From Diphasiastrum complanatum (taxonomy: Eukaryota; Streptophyta; Lycopodiopsida; Lycopodiales; Lycopodiaceae): a stretch of DNA of 64,000 nt. A program made the position numbers and the translations under genes. Under the pieces are notes generated by a model. That model made no database searches. It was not told where the DNA came from and saw nothing but the letters and a program-made list of their open reading frames with translations. Shown here piece after piece: positions 20,060 to 32,800 of this stretch (the first letter of the stretch is position 1; every line of letters begins with the position of its first letter). Where the stretch lies: the NCBI GenBank assembly GCA_029204225.1, contig CM055099.1, positions 68,131,084 to 68,195,083 of the forward strand. The letters run 5' to 3'.

Positions 20060-21350
20060 CACCTGCTCAGAACAAGAAAAGGCTATTCTACAGATACTGC
20101 AAGAGGACGAATATCCAGGACTATCGAATCTTGAAGTTCAACAACGACAAGAAGAAGCAGCCGGACCAGCAAGCCCATGCAGCCAACGTAAAGCAAAAGA
20201 ACCAAGATTCAGAAGATGACGAGCAGGAAGTCTTCATTGTGAGTCATCACCACGTCAAACAATCGGAGGAATGGTTCCTCGATTCTGGAGCAACGCAACA
20301 CATGACAAGCCATCAAGAATGGCTCATCGATTATTCGGCTTATAGCACCAAAAGATTCATTCACCTTGGAGATAACAGCTCCCACAGAATTGAAGGTGAA
20401 GGTACTGTTAGAATGAATTTTCAGAATGGAATGTCAAAACTTGTACCAAATGTATTGTATGTCCTGAATCTGGCGACAAATCTACTGTCAGTCAACCGAA
20501 TCACAAATCTAGGATATAGGGTAGAGTTTCAGACAGACTCCTGTCAAATTCTTGATAAAAGTAGGAGAGTTCTTGCACTCGGAAAGAGGCAAGGATATCT
20601 CTATAGGCTTAGTCATTGTAATACTGTGACTGATCCTGCTTTAAGCAGTTCAGCATCTATCAAAAAAGAATTGATTTGGCATTATAGACTTGGTCACCTT
20701 AATCATATATCGATACGTAATATGTATAAGCGTTCTTCAGTTCTTTATCTAGACTATTGAACTGTCGACCCTCCTGTTTGCCAAAGTTGTATCATAGGAA
20801 AGCAGGCAAGAAGGCCATTTAAGTTAAATCAAGAACACAATTCTAAAGATCTGCTAGATATTGTACATACAGATATATGTGGCCCAATGCAAACACCATC
20901 ACTGCTTGGTGCTAAATTCTTTATTACATTCATAGATGACTATTCCAAAAGGATTGCTATATATTTGAAGCACAAATCTGAAGCCTTCCAGTTCTTCAAG
21001 AAATACAAATAAAATGCTGAGTTGCAGACATGCAAAAAAATCAAAGCTCTCAGGAGCGACAATGGCGGCGAATACATATCAAATGAATTCAAGGATTATT
21101 GCTCAGCCAACGGCATCGAGCAACAGTTTGCTGCTTCCTATTCTCCACAGTCGAATGAACTGGCAGAAAGGAAGAACAGAACCTTAGTCGAGTCTGCCAA
21201 ATGCATGATAACTCATGCTTCGTTGCCCAAATCATTCTAGCAACATGCTGTATCAATAGCAGCTTATGTGCAGAACCGATCTATAACTAAAGGCTTACCT
21301 GACAGCAAAACTCCTCATGAAGTTTGGACAGGATTCAAACAACCTTATTT
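20060..21350 (+). pseudogene. Copia gag end, protease, pre-integrase and integrase
   Basis: One reading frame throughout, interrupted by stops at 20758, 21010 and 21238. A degenerate knuckle (YRYCKRTNIQDY) precedes the protease EEWFLDSGATQHMT, then IWHYRLGHLNHIS and CQSCIIGKQARRPF. The integrase has D in DIVHTDICGPM, D in LRSDNGGEY and E in ELAERKNRT. It is truncated after EVWTGFKQPYF. Three nonsense changes and no frameshift suggest moderate age. Confidence 0.92.
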
Positions 21351-21810
21351 TAGAATGATCCTCTGAACACAGTCCATGACTAAATGTATATAAATACATC
21401 ATCTTGTAAGTAGGTATCTCTGACAATACACTCAACACTCTATCTCACATAGATTTAAAAGTTGAACAGTCAATCCTAAGAACTATAGTGTTCTTTCTCA
21501 CCTAATCAAAACTAGTATAAACTCTATCCGTATAGGTCACTCATGATCCGCCATAGATTGGAATGATCCCGAAGAACTTTCATATTGCATGCATCCCATT
21601 TTTGGGTGGAAGAGCTGCGTCGGCCATCAACAAGTGTTCATTGCTAAAATTTACAGGCCCATAAAGATTTGACTGCTGGTAGATCTTTTAGTTTTGTCAA
21701 TCAAGATATCATTAAAAAATGATGCATGAAAACCATTTACAACCCATCATACGATCATTAAAAATTGATTTCTCGCTCAATTTTGATGCATGTAGGTGCA
21801 CTTTCCCTGC
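21351..21810. other. No recognisable feature
   Basis: Short ORFs only. No repeat or RNA gene noticed. Confidence 0.5.
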
Positions 21811-22630
21811 TCGCTATCTATGAAATGCAGAAGTCGTGGGCCATCGACAATCGGGGTGCTGAATCTGTGCAATATGGGACCTCTGAGGACAAACACTCCT
21901 AGTAATCGGAAGTGCTCGGACCATGGTAATGTCTGAGGTCAAGCACTGTCTCTGATCTCGATGAGCTAGGTCAATGTCGATGTCATCGTCTGAGACTGAA
22001 TCTGGTCGAGGCCGACGACTAGTGAAAAAGTCCGTAATCGGAGGCTGTGTATCACTATCCACTGAAGCACAGGCTCTTCGTAACAAGGACATCTCGTATA
22101 TCATAAGGGCGACACACCTAGGATCCACATGAGTGATAAGAGAGCGTAAGGTGGGTGCATCTCTGAAAAGACAATGATAACGTCCCCAAATCTCATAATA
22201 GGCCGAATGTCTGAAAAGGAAATGCTCCTCTGACTCAATCTCTCCCAAGGAACACATCTGACATAATCTGTCCTCACGTAGAGTACCTCGGTAACGACCA
22301 GTCTCAATAGCAAGCTGGTGGGAAGATACCCGAAACTGCCCAAGAGTAAACCGTAAACAATGTGAGAGTCCATAGTCAAGATAGTGTGCCTGTATAGGAA
22401 AACCTGCTCCATCAAACTCTAGAAAATGTGTCCGATAGAAATCTGATTTGACACTCAACTGCCCCTACCAAGTATGCTGGATATAAGCCTGATAAATGAA
22501 ACGTCTAATGTACTCATGAGTGCCTGCTGGGAGATCAGAAACTGAAATACCAAATGAGCTCAAGAGGCGTGCAGCCTGAGAATACCATGAGCAGCAAGAA
22601 GAGGCCCGTTCTTGGGCATCAGCTAGCTCA
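21811..22630 (-). pseudogene. LINE ORF2 C-terminal fragment, inverted
   Basis: Minus-strand translation GTHEYIRRFIYQAYI, stop, then FRVSSHQLAIETGRYRG, CQMCSLGEIESEEHF, RYHCLFRDAPTLRSL and a Ser/Asp-rich tail, open from 22458 to 21814. The final Cys of the zinc motif appears as His (FRHSAYYE). It lacks the family's 3' terminus, so it is truncated at both ends. Confidence 0.87.
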
Positions 22631-22639
22631 GGGTATCTT

Positions 22640-23378
22640 CTCATCAGCTAGCTATTGAGACAGGGAGGTTCCATTGTATTCCTAGAGAGGAGCGGATTTG
22701 CCAGTTATGCTGGTGTCTGAGGAGCACTTTATCTTTAGATGCCCTGTATAATATGAGATCAGAAGACGATATCATTGCCTACTTCGAGACATGCCTACCA
22801 CTGTACGCTCTCTCATCGCCTATGAGAACCCACGATGTGTCGCTTTGATGGTACGTGAGATGTTCATCCTATGGAGAGATTTATACGGGACACCCCAGCA
22901 TTTTACCTCACAGCCACTAATCACTTCATTCTTTACTAGGCGGAGATCGCGTGACTTAGTGCATGAGGACGATGATTATGACGATGATGATGATGCTAGC
23001 CGCTCACATTCACCATCACGTTACTACCAGGATCACCAGACATCCTATGCAGAGACGTACTACTACACATGCTCATGCTCATAGATGACACCGGCAGGCT
23101 CCAGTGCCTTCTCATGCTGTGGCTCACATTACATCCTTTTACAGCAGCAGCAGCAGCAGCAGCACAACACAGTCTTGACATCTGGACATAGATACATATG
23201 ATTACTATGCACAGACACACTCTCGCATACGTGTCTACTTTAGTTTGTACTAGATGTTTTCTTTATTACAGTTCTAGAGACGTTTTATACGCTCCCATGG
23301 TTCAAAACACTTGACATGTTCTTCATTAGTCTTATATGCCTTTTGGCATGGAAAAGACATTAATAAAGCTTTCTTTCT
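22640..23378 (+). pseudogene. LINE 3' end: ORF2 tail and 3' UTR
   Basis: Begins at SSHQLAIETGRF, with frame breaks and a small deletion near the CCHC motif. It continues RYHCLLRDMPTTVRSL and RCVALMVREM, an acidic/His-rich tail and a (CAG)n run at 23141-23165. The 3' UTR from about 23170 ends with the family terminus GGCATGGAAAAGACATTAA at 23345 onward. It differs enough from the adjacent inverted copy to be another insertion. Confidence 0.87.
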
Positions 23379-23380
23379 TT

Positions 23381-23383
<3 letters not shown>

Positions 23384-23448
<65 letters not shown>
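23384..23448. repeat. CT microsatellite at a LINE 3' end
   Basis: Follows GCTTTCTTTCTTTTCTT of the LINE terminus, as at 3173. Confidence 0.95.
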
Positions 23449-23451
<3 letters not shown>

Positions 23452-23518
23452 TTTATGACTCACTTGAATTTTATAACAAAGATCACTTGTCAAATAATTT
23501 TGTTGATGCTAGTCACCT

Positions 23519-23788
23519 TCATTGATTTCTTCCAACTACAAGAAAAGCATACCAAGTTCTTGACAAAACTTGTCGCTTAAGAACCTTCTCTGCAGATGAT
23601 TGGAAACGTCGAACTTTTCTCCCACGCAAAAAGATCAAATGCCAAGCTGAAAATATGCGCAATAGCCGATTGTGCTCAAAAAACTCGTCCGCTTGCTTCA
23701 TCTTAAGCTTTTCCTTCCTTTTTCTTGCATTATCTAGCTTCCATCCAGTAAATGCTGATCGCATGTATCGTAGATTACTTTTTTTCAC
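23519..23788 (-). CDS. Putative terminal exon, Sfi1-like W/F repeats
   Basis: 90 codons ending in TGA, opening after an AG at the VKKSNLRYM codons. Aromatic motifs AFTGW, FSAW and SRTWYAF carry Trp at residues 16, 49 and 79, a 30-33-residue spacing like the helical repeats of Sfi1-type centrin-binding proteins, with Lys/Arg-rich helices between. I infer the last exon of a minus-strand host gene. The acceptor has a weak pyrimidine tract. Linkage to the exons further right is inference. Confidence 0.5.
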   Translation of the reverse strand: MKKSNLRYMRSAFTGWKLDNARKRKEKLKMKQADEFFEHNRLLRIFSAWHLIFLRGRKVRRFQSSAEKVLKRQVLSRTWYAFLVVGRNQ

Positions 23789-25062
23789 CTACTTTTCCAT
23801 TTTTGAAAACAATTTGAATAAAACAATAAAAAAGTTTAACTAAAAAATGTGCAGGAAAGTCACAACTAGCCACAAAGCAATCAACTTAGTTACATGTTGT
23901 AGTTATATAGGCACTTGTTCCCTTATCAAAGCCCAATTAAGCCGTGTTTATTGTGGTTTTAGAGGTAAGAAAGTCGACTCTAACATTTGAGAGTAAACCT
24001 GATAGTTCTAGACTGAAAAAACATGTAAATTCAACTATAAGTGGAAATGATCTAAGCTGCTTTGTATGCAGGGAAAAATTACAAGGAAGCCATAAGTGAT
24101 CAAACTTCATATTGTGGTCCTACTCATTTTGCACCAAGGTAAGTACAGCCTTCGGATTCTTGCACTAGGAACGTGTGGGGTCTTTTGAAACCCTCTAACT
24201 CCCCCTTCTTTTCTCCACTCCACATCAAGGAAGATATGCATTCTTCGTTCTTCCATCAGACCACCTATTATGCTTCTCTTCCCAATTCTTGCATTCTTCG
24301 TTCTTTCATCAGACCACCTATGTCACACAACCTTTCTATCTTGTCTTCTATCAAAGACTAAGCAACGCAACTAAAAGAATCCTGTCAAATACTTATTGTT
24401 TATAGTAAACCATTGTACAACAATTATGTAAAAAAATGTGTAGTTAGATGTCAAGACACACTACTTCTAGGTTTTAGTTTAATGGATTGTCTTTTAGCCA
24501 AAAGCTTCATAAACTTCACATAAACAGCATGACATATTGATCTATAAAGCATAAAGTATGTACATCAACATATCAAATTACAATGTAAGTTTACATGCAT
24601 TGTGTTTATTTGAAGAGGGAGATTTTTAAATTAAGTCCAATACTCAAATCCTTCCTAATTCTCAAAAACACAGCACCATTATTCACACCGTCCCACCTAC
24701 AAACTATAAGGATTTAATCTCATTAAATTACAAGAGGTTGAATCAATCTTTCTTTGTATCCATTCATGAATATGCATGCTTGGGGCTTAGAAACCCGTTC
24801 AACCCTTTTGGATCGGAATCTACTGTACATTCCAAACAGTACGTTCCGGAACGTACTGGGTCAGAACGTCTTTTCTTTTTGAATATTTCAAAAAACAGGT
24901 ATTAACGCACCTGTTGGCATGTTCCTTCTTTTTAGGGACGCATCTTGATATGCAAGGAATTTGTAGAGTTTTCTGCGAAAATCTTGCTGTATTTGTTTAT
25001 CTAGTCAGAATCACTTTGAATCTGTCATTCATCAATATCTATCCCCTCACAAAATTACTCAC
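23789..25062 (-). other. Probable intron, with a palindromic word patch
   Basis: AT-rich and without coding signal. GTACGTTCCGGAACGTAC, a perfect 18-base palindrome, sits at about 24831-24848 among related TTCC/GGAACG words. Confidence 0.4.
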
Positions 25063-25281
25063 TGAGAGCAAGGCCATCATGCAAATATCAGATAGGCTAT
25101 CTTCAGCTTTTAGCAAAAGAAAAGTATCTAAAAATCTGTTCTTGCTCTCTTTAAGTTCTTTTTTCCGTGCCTTGCAGATCAAGCCCACACAGAAGTCCCT
25201 AAGGTGAGTTTTCCCACTCTGTTCTGCTAGTTGCTCCAGCATAATATGGAATGCAGCAGCCTCCGGTCCATACGAGTAAGC
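25063..25281 (-). CDS. Putative internal exon, helical protein
   Basis: 73 codons, phase 0 at both ends, between an acceptor TTTTTTGCCAG and a strong donor GTGAGT. Product AYSYGPEAAAFHIMLEQLAEQ followed by charged helices (CKARKKELKESKNR). The matching phases with the exons at 29.1 and 29.3 kb support one gene. Family not recognised. Confidence 0.5.
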
Positions 25282-28200
25282 CTGGCAAAAAATGATCTAC
25301 TGTATGGTTGTCGCAATTGCAGAGGCTTCTGAGACTACTATATAATATAAATGTTCTTCCAAGAACTTTTTCACAATCTTAGCTTCTCAGCCAACCTCAT
25401 TCAACATTATTCCACAACAGAGATAGTTGATATCAGAGAGAATAAGTCATGTTCTAAGTGCCAAGTCTTAAGTACTAGTGGTTACATTCGGTTCATTGTT
25501 ATGTATATCCAGGGGTCTTTGAAGATTGTTGCAATATATAATGATTATACTTTCAGCAATGTTACAGACCATTATATGAAACAATTTTCTCTGTAGTGGT
25601 CAACTTGTCATCTCTAGTTGTTTTATCTATCTATAAATCAGGATTGAAGCTCATATTCAAATTCTCATTTTACGCACATGCATCAATTGTCGATGGTCTC
25701 ATGGACATTTATCCATCTTAATCCTGGCATGTTTCAGTATTGCATCATTTCCAATTACAATATTCCTTTACCTACTAATTTCCATTGCAGGTAAGAGCAT
25801 ATATGCCATGCAGACAAATGTATTATGTTTACTTAGAGCTAAAGGATTGGATATTTTTACTCGAAATTGTTCTCCTTGTTTTATCTATGGTTGCTACACC
25901 AGCATTGGTATATCTTCTTCCAGGCCCAATGCACTTATGTCCTCAAGGTCTTCATGTAGCTCCATTCTGACATGTTTATTCATTGTGATGTGCCTTGTTC
26001 CTTGTAAATGATAGTCCAGTTCTCTACAGCCATTTACATATCTCTATTCATCGTTTTTTTACTCCAATAATTACGTGCCATTCATGGTTCATTCATCATG
26101 TGTTAGTTATTGAGGTCTAATCTGAAATCATTATTATTGCTTTGATTTGCTTATAGTTAGTCCTGCTGGTCGTGAAGCTCTTGACATGTTCTACATTTAC
26201 TATCATCCCTATCTGGTTCACCAGGCACATATATATCTGCACTGGAAGACATTCTACTCCTCCTTTTCCTTCAGAGTATGTTGGTCTGTTTATACACTTT
26301 GCCCTATCTTTGAAAAGATTTTTGTTTGGCCATTTGGTATCCGCTATTATATTCAACAATATTTGCATATTCTCCATCAGTTTTTGCTACTAATAATTAT
26401 GACTTTAGGAATTTGGGTCTAGCATGGATTTTCTTTCTATTCACGATGTCATCTTCAATGACTGTAACTTGCTGATAGTTAGCTATATCATTGGAGGAGA
26501 CTCGTGTTGCACAAGGTTCATGAGTTATACCTAGACTATACATGGATTTGGTAGTCTCTTTTAAGCAACATAAATTTCATTCCTTAGCATGTCACATTAG
26601 GAACATTATTATGTCTAACATGTCATTTGGTGATCATACTCCTTCCATGAGTTTTGTGGCATTTGTTACTGTAAGACAACATATGTATTTGTATCCTGGT
26701 GTTGTATTATTCAAGCATTGTTATGAATATATATCCTCTATTGATGGTTATGTCATAATATTACATTCCTACTCAATGTTGTGAGGTGAGTCGTGACATT
26801 GTTGACCCATTCTCATAGATGGGTAAATTTCAAGTATCATCCTTCATCAACGTTCATAGAGATATTGTTTGAGATTGAAATTCGGTTCATCTTCACGCGG
26901 CTTTTTACTATCCATTTGTATAGCCACGTGGTCCACAGTTAGCAGCAATGTATTCATTTATGTGTGCTACACCCGAGGTCATTTTCACATTATTATTTGT
27001 CTATATTTTAAATAGGTAAATAATAGGGTTTTTGTTTATATTTGGTGACACGAACTGCTGCGCAGCATTTTCTCTATGTTATCACATGTACGCATGAACG
27101 TAGGCATTAACTACATAGGTAATCTACCATGTACAAATGTAAGGTGCATGCATGTGCTAGCCAGCTCATATCTTGGGTGTGTGTAAGTAATCAAATGTAT
27201 TGAATTAATCAGGATATACTAAAGAACTAATTACACAAATGGACAAATGTGTTTATTCATCTCATTAAAGCTTCCCAATGTACTTCTACCTACTAGGATA
27301 GTCGATCTATCAAAGGGATTGGTAGTTTGGGCAGATGAGTGTACGATCTTGCTTAAAACATCAAATGTACTGATTATTAAGTGTAATTAGGGTTTGGGAC
27401 ATCCAAGGCGATAGTTGGCATTTTCAGACTTAGGGTTCGTGAGATTAAGTGTGAAAAAAAACATAGTTCGCACAAAAGTAGGCATTGATTCTTATCAAAT
27501 CATAGTGAGGTAAGCGAAACCCATATACAAACGTAAAATAAACTAACGAAAAAAACAAAACAATACAGAATGAAACAAATGAAAATGGATTGTGTAAGAG
27601 AAGCATAAACCTTGAAGAAGAGGACATTGTATTAGTCATCACCTCAACGAAGGCGCTAGACACATTCAAATACCAATGAAAGGCCAAGAAGCAAGTGAAT
27701 GTTGGAAAAGATCACCACGAAAGGGAGCACCAAGTAATGAAGTAAGCTCCCCAAATGTGACAAAAAAATCTACCATGAAATGAGGAAGCTGCCAAAATGT
27801 ACACCAAATAGACCACCAAGTGAGGAAGTAAGCTACCCAAGAATGAAAAATCCAGCAAATGATACGTGAGAAGCAATGATCAGAACGATTAAAATATTGT
27901 TTAACAGCCCCCGCGCCCCCCCAGCTTTTCCCTTATAATCCCCACCACTCTCACTATCCTCTCTTTTACACACTAGCATACATCTTTGAGCAAATTTAAG
28001 AAGTAAGATTTTTTTCTCCTAGGATGCAAGAGATAATGTACATAAAGCTAGATATGTTGAAACTTGAAAGATGTAAAACTAGAGGGAAAGCATTTAAATG
28101 GTTGCTGAATGCGAATTCCCCACAAAATTAGAAGATGCCATTGTCTTTCGCTGCACCCAAGTGGCAAGCACCTTTTGCATCCCGAGCATTTTTCATCCTA

Positions 28201-29058
28201 AACAGATGATTATCTTTGCACAAAAGACTACAGCCTTTTTTAATCAAAAACTTACATGCTCATTCAACCACTTAGATGATTTAATTAACCTCCCAGCCCT
28301 TAAAAAACATTTGGATTGGTGAAAATCCTAAAAATGCTCAAAAGGGGTTAGCAGCATTTGAGTTTCATAGGTTTCAAACAATTGAATGCTGAACTATGCA
28401 GATCAATGATTGACTTGAGTGAACTGGCAACTTCAATCTCAGTCGCATAGAAGGAAAATCTCAGAACAGGGCTTACTAGCAGACCACTCTTGATAATATG
28501 CCCACCTGTTCATCAATACCAACATCCACTGTGAGAAAGCACCCCTTGGACGCAAAGATGGTGCCCTTACTGATAAGCCTATATGTTTCTTGCCAATGGA
28601 TGCCTCCCCAGAGATGCCTAATAACAGGGAAATCCTTCCCAGGTTTGTTTTAGGGAGACCACCTTTCTAAACTGTGTAAGAACTGCTAGCATAAGAAGAG
28701 TACTCATAAATCATCACAGACTCAGTAAAGACCTTTTGAGCAAAGCCTTTTCACAAGTAGAAGTTTAAGCAGATGCTGATGCTTGGAACACTTTTTACAT
28801 GAAAGTTCATGAGAAGTACAAAGAAATCGTAAGAAATAGTTAGCTAAAGGATTCAATAACTAAGAGATTGTCAGAAGGCAATGCTTTTGCAACAAGTAGT
28901 GAGGTGGTCAAAGGTTCAACTTCAAGTCGCCACACAAATGAGGACACACAAGAGACAAAAAGGATTGCATGTCACCGGGCAATGTTTGTCAGTCTAACTG
29001 GCTACACATAATCTTATATGTAAATTCTTTGGAGTTCCTTTCAAAGAAAATGCGTTAC
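25282..29058 (-). other. Probable introns, other exons not found
   Basis: AT-rich, almost free of retrotransposon signatures. Small plus-strand ORFs (for example 26147-26422, 28098-28322) have no recognisable motif. Confidence 0.4.
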
Positions 29059-29190
29059 CTGTAAAGTAAGCAAAGTGCGGTTTTTCTCTATTGCAGACTT
29101 GACCCTATCAGCACTTGCTGCGAGTTCATCAAGCTGTTCATATGCCAATCGCATTGGTAGCTCATGCTCTTGAACTGCCCATCTCAGAGC
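29059..29190 (-). CDS. Putative exon 2, coiled-coil helix
   Basis: 44 codons, phase 0, acceptor CTATGTGCAG and donor GTAACG. Product begins ALRWAVQEHELPMRLAYEQL and continues as an amphipathic helix rich in Ala, Glu and Leu. Strong exon appearance; the family is not recognised. Confidence 0.65.
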
Positions 29191-29320
29191 CTGCACATAG
29201 TACAGTTTACTCATTCTGATACTTTCCCAGTTTGGGCTACAATAAGTAGTTTAACTGTTCCTTCAAGTGAGATAATAAATAGACTAGGAAGCTCGACTCT
29301 GGGTAGTAACTTCAAAGGAC

Positions 29321-29860
29321 CTTCAGTCCTGAGTTCAGCTCCGAAGGAATACTTTCACTCATGCCAATGGCCTGCCTGCTAGCCCTTCTCTTTTTCAACA
29401 TTTCTTGTAGTTTTGGCGTCTCCAAATCATCAGTGTCATCGGATGTCTCTGAATCTTTTCTGGGAAAACTTTGAGAAGCAGATCCCCACCGCCGTCGACC
29501 CAGCACCTTTGTCGGGGACACTCCTTCGTTGCTTGACCTTCTTTCTAACCCATGAGCCTCATCGCCACTCTCACTCTCATCATTCCTCAAAGTGCTTGAA
29601 TCTTCGAGGAATTCATTGGGTGTGCTTGGTCCTGCATCCAATTCCATCTTAGGCAACTCATTATTTTTTCTCTCTGACTGATTATTTGATCTATCGCTTT
29701 GTCTTCGACGACCCCTAGGATCTTTTTCCACTGTCTCATCTTGGTCTGGATTTTCCATTTGCTTATTATCATATTCATTGGTCGCTGCCGGATTTCTTTC
29801 TGGTTGATAATCCGGTCTGTTTTGCTCGTCTTTGTTCGATAAGGCTTCAGATTCGTCCAT
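29321..29860 (-). CDS. Putative first coding exon, acidic disordered protein
   Basis: 180 codons from ATG at 29860 (context TTGCCATGGA, good for plants) to a phase-0 donor GTCCTT. MDESEALSNKDEQNRPDY and following residues are acidic, Asn/Gln/Ser-rich and low-complexity, ending with a basic segment (LKKRRASRQ). A TATA box lies about 285 bases upstream. The donor is weak, so the exact end is uncertain. Confidence 0.6.
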
Positions 29861-30140
29861 GGCAACTAGAAAACAATACTTTTCAACGACTATGCAATCT
29901 CAGAAACTTTGCATCATTGGCAATAAGAAGAAACAGATGCAACCTCAAAACAAGATTCATCCCCCTACTCTGAGTCTGAATTTGCAGTTCGATTACATTC
30001 GCAATTTTTGGCTAACCTGTCGTAAATTGCAGCCAAACTTGTTCTATTGGCGTCAATCATAAAAAATCCCGAATTGTAGGCTGCGCGCCTGTGGTGCCTA
30101 CTTATCGCAAAATAAGAGCATTGTGCCCGTCTCTAAATAC

Positions 30141-30147
30141 TTTTATA
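30141..30147 (-). promoter_or_regulatory. TATA box of the host gene
   Basis: Minus strand CTATAAAAGTA, about 285 bases upstream of the ATG at 29860, compatible with a 5' UTR of about 250 bases. Confidence 0.5.
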
Positions 30148-31540
30148 GAGAAAGCTGGCCTCGGTGAGCAAGCAGTCTGGGAAGTCAAGAAGAGAAGAGT
30201 AACAAGGACATTAGAAGTCATAACTTCAAATATGATGAAATTTTGAATCCTACGTATGAGAGGAATCAAGATTAGAGTTGAACTACAATTTTCTGCGAAT
30301 GTGTGGTGAAGGTTCTTAAAATCAGGTCATAAATATAAAAGAATGTATGCTGGAAGGATACGGATAAGATGAATGTATCACATATAAGTGGCATATACTT
30401 TGGGGAAAAAAGGGCCTAAGCATTGTCACCTAAACAAAAGATTGAAGCTTTCAGAAATGGTGGACTCGCTCGACCAGTGAATAACATACAGTAGAAAGAA
30501 TCTCCTTGATGGCAAAAGGCAATACAGTAGGTCATGATAACTAGCTCCTGCACAGGTAGTCCAGCTTTTGGAAACACAGTGAGCATGCCAATTATTATCA
30601 GTAAATGAGTTGGAAAAATTGTGTAAAATTTTAGCCACATAAGGGACAACATCATGCACCATGTGTGCGTAGACTATAAAACGGCAACGTAGCGTGTAGC
30701 GTGTACAGTTTCGTCGGAGAATTTGGAACCCCTGCAACAGAAAAGAGGCGGCAGTTCTTCTATAAGTTGAAGCTTCAGCCTGAAAGAAACTTTAACCAGG
30801 GCAAGTTCGTCAACTGCAACGGAAACTTGCAGAAACACTGTCCGATGATCAAATAACAAGCATCCACATCTCGGAGCATGTTCGTTGAAGCCTCTTTCAC
30901 GTCGTAATAGCGACTATTGTATTCTCATCCAAACAGCTTCTACTTTTCGAGAAGGAGTTGCAACCTACATAGGATATAATGTATGAATATATTGAATAAA
31001 AACTACAAGAAACTCCTCCTAATTGCCATCAGCAAACCTCCGACATACAGAATTCTTTCAAGGTGCAGTGAATTCAGCCAGCTCTAAAGCGAATGAAATT
31101 GCATTTCAAAATCAAACCTATGATGCGCTTTTTTGCGTTGCAGATGTACAGCAGCATTCTGCCAAAAACAATTCTGGATTTGAACTATTACCTCCAGAAT
31201 TCTGTAGCTTTGGAAAGAACAGCAATCCAAACTGACGAGACACAAAAGAAAAACGACATAACAAAAGAAAAAAAGCCAATGCCGCCGAGGAAACAAGATC
31301 GCCAGGCATAATGAGCTGCGTCCGTCCGATCGATCGATCCAAGGGCGGAGGCTGGCTTGTTTGCTTCCTTCTATTCATTTCTTGTATGCCACATGTAATT
31401 TCCGGGGCTCTCTCTTTTTCTCTCTCTCCAGGAGGAACAGTTAGGGAAAAGCCGTTGCGTCGAGTGAATTACACCTTGAGACGGGAGGGCCATGTATCTT
31501 GAGAGCAATGCCCACTTTGGCCCCACCACAGCCACACTTT
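30148..31540. other. No recognisable feature
   Basis: Upstream of the putative host promoter. ORFs such as 30859-30674 and 31023-31235 have no recognisable motif. Confidence 0.45.
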
Positions 31541-31863
31541 TGTTTTTTTTTTTAAATTTGGCTGCCCGGGCACCCCGTGTCCGGGCAACCAAAATATATA
31601 TCCCATAAGCGTTTTCATGGCATTTCGCAGAGGGAACTCCTCATTTCACTTATGTGTGTGTGCGCTTGGACATGGAGGTGCCCAGCGCCACCCCTGCAGT
31701 TGACCGGCATCACATGGGGCTGCCCGACGCCATCTTGTGGCTGCCCGCCCACTGTGTCGTGGCCGCACGATGCTTGGCGCCTAGCCCTGCACGCTCCTAG
31801 TTTGCTCTCGATTGCCATTGCCTGGCGCCCCCCGCCCGACGCCAGCCACTTGGTTGGTGCCAG
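31541..31863. other. CpG-rich patch with GCCCGGGC words
   Basis: After a T homopolymer, GGCTGCCCGGGCACC is followed by its near-inverse GTGTCCGGGCAACC. Further on, repeated CTGCCCGACGCC/GGCGCC words run to about 31850. Markedly more GC- and CpG-rich than its surroundings. No convincing coding frame. Confidence 0.5.
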
Positions 31864-31965
31864 TAAAACGTCCCCCAGGACTCCCAACCGAGATAGAGCT
31901 TCCTAGACATCAAAGGGAGGATTGCAGTAGATGAAACCGTCCCAACCAAACCTAGACCATCCGAT
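31864..31965 (-). repeat. LTR end fragment (left copy)
   Basis: About 102 bases beginning TAAAACGTCCCCCAGGAC, about 95% identical to 36223-36325, where a PBS is adjacent. Likely the 3' LTR end of a minus-strand element spanning 31.9-36.3 kb. Confidence 0.65.
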
Positions 31966-32329
31966 CTAGCCCCCGAGCAATCCAGGAGAAAGGCAAGCCA
32001 CAGGAAGAGCGCTTCACAGACTGACAGCATAATGGCCACAGACTCTTCTATGATCCTCATAGACACTGGTGAGGGTAAAAATAAGGAACTATTGACATGA
32101 CTCAACATGTCATTTCAAAGACAAGGTTCCATCTAGAACACGTCTAGACCCCAATATACTTAAGTTCTGATCGAGAATAACTTAAGATTTACCAAACTTC
32201 ATTATTGAAGCCATGGGCTTTTTGGTTCCACCAATTATCCAACTCCAACTGAGTTTTCCAAGATAATTTTATTTTCAAACGAAAAATAATTAGAACGAAA
32301 GGTTCCAACATATCTTATGTAAATCACCC

Positions 32330-32800
32330 ATTACATGAGTCACAAAAGAACTCATAATGGCTGTGACTTACAATCGACACAACTTATCTACAATATCAAT
32401 AGATAAAGATATCTTGTAGACTCACCCAACAACTTAGGCGCTTTCTATAGTCTTTACCGGAATAAACATAACCAATTTGGTTAACCAGTCAACTATGACC
32501 CAAATTGCAACATTCTTGTTTATTTGTACACGGTAAACCAACTACAAAATCCATCGAGATACTATCCCACCACTTAGTAGGATTATCTAATGGATGCAAC
32601 AGCCCACTAGCCTTCACGCATTACTCCACTGGCACTGTTATCAGTTCAACACATAAGATTCTACGAAAGGCATTAACTTTGGCCAAAAGAAAATCCTACT
32701 TACCAAATTTATGCACCAAGAGAGAAATTGTCATAAGACACTTCTCAACAATATGCCTATGTTTGTTGACTAGTTTATGCATGCAAATAAACTCAGTCCA
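32330..32800 (-). pseudogene. Decayed gypsy integrase
   Basis: Minus strand, with frameshifts: KASGLLHPLDNP, then WDSISMDFVVGLPCTN and AIWVIVDWLTKLVMFIPVK, corresponding to the integrase stretch at 1080-1200. No long frame survives and the catalytic centre downstream is unrecognisable. Confidence 0.72.

Noticed and set aside
21811-23378. Twin-priming inversion of a single LINE insertion
   Set aside because: Both parts contain the same ORF end and differ clearly in protein sequence (for example RDAPTLRSLITH against RDMPTTVRSLIA), so they are two insertions or subfamilies.
26147-26422. Plus-strand ORF after a TTATAG acceptor-like site
   Set aside because: Aromatic-rich AT-driven translation with an overlapping ORF in another frame; lies in a presumed intron of the minus-strand gene.
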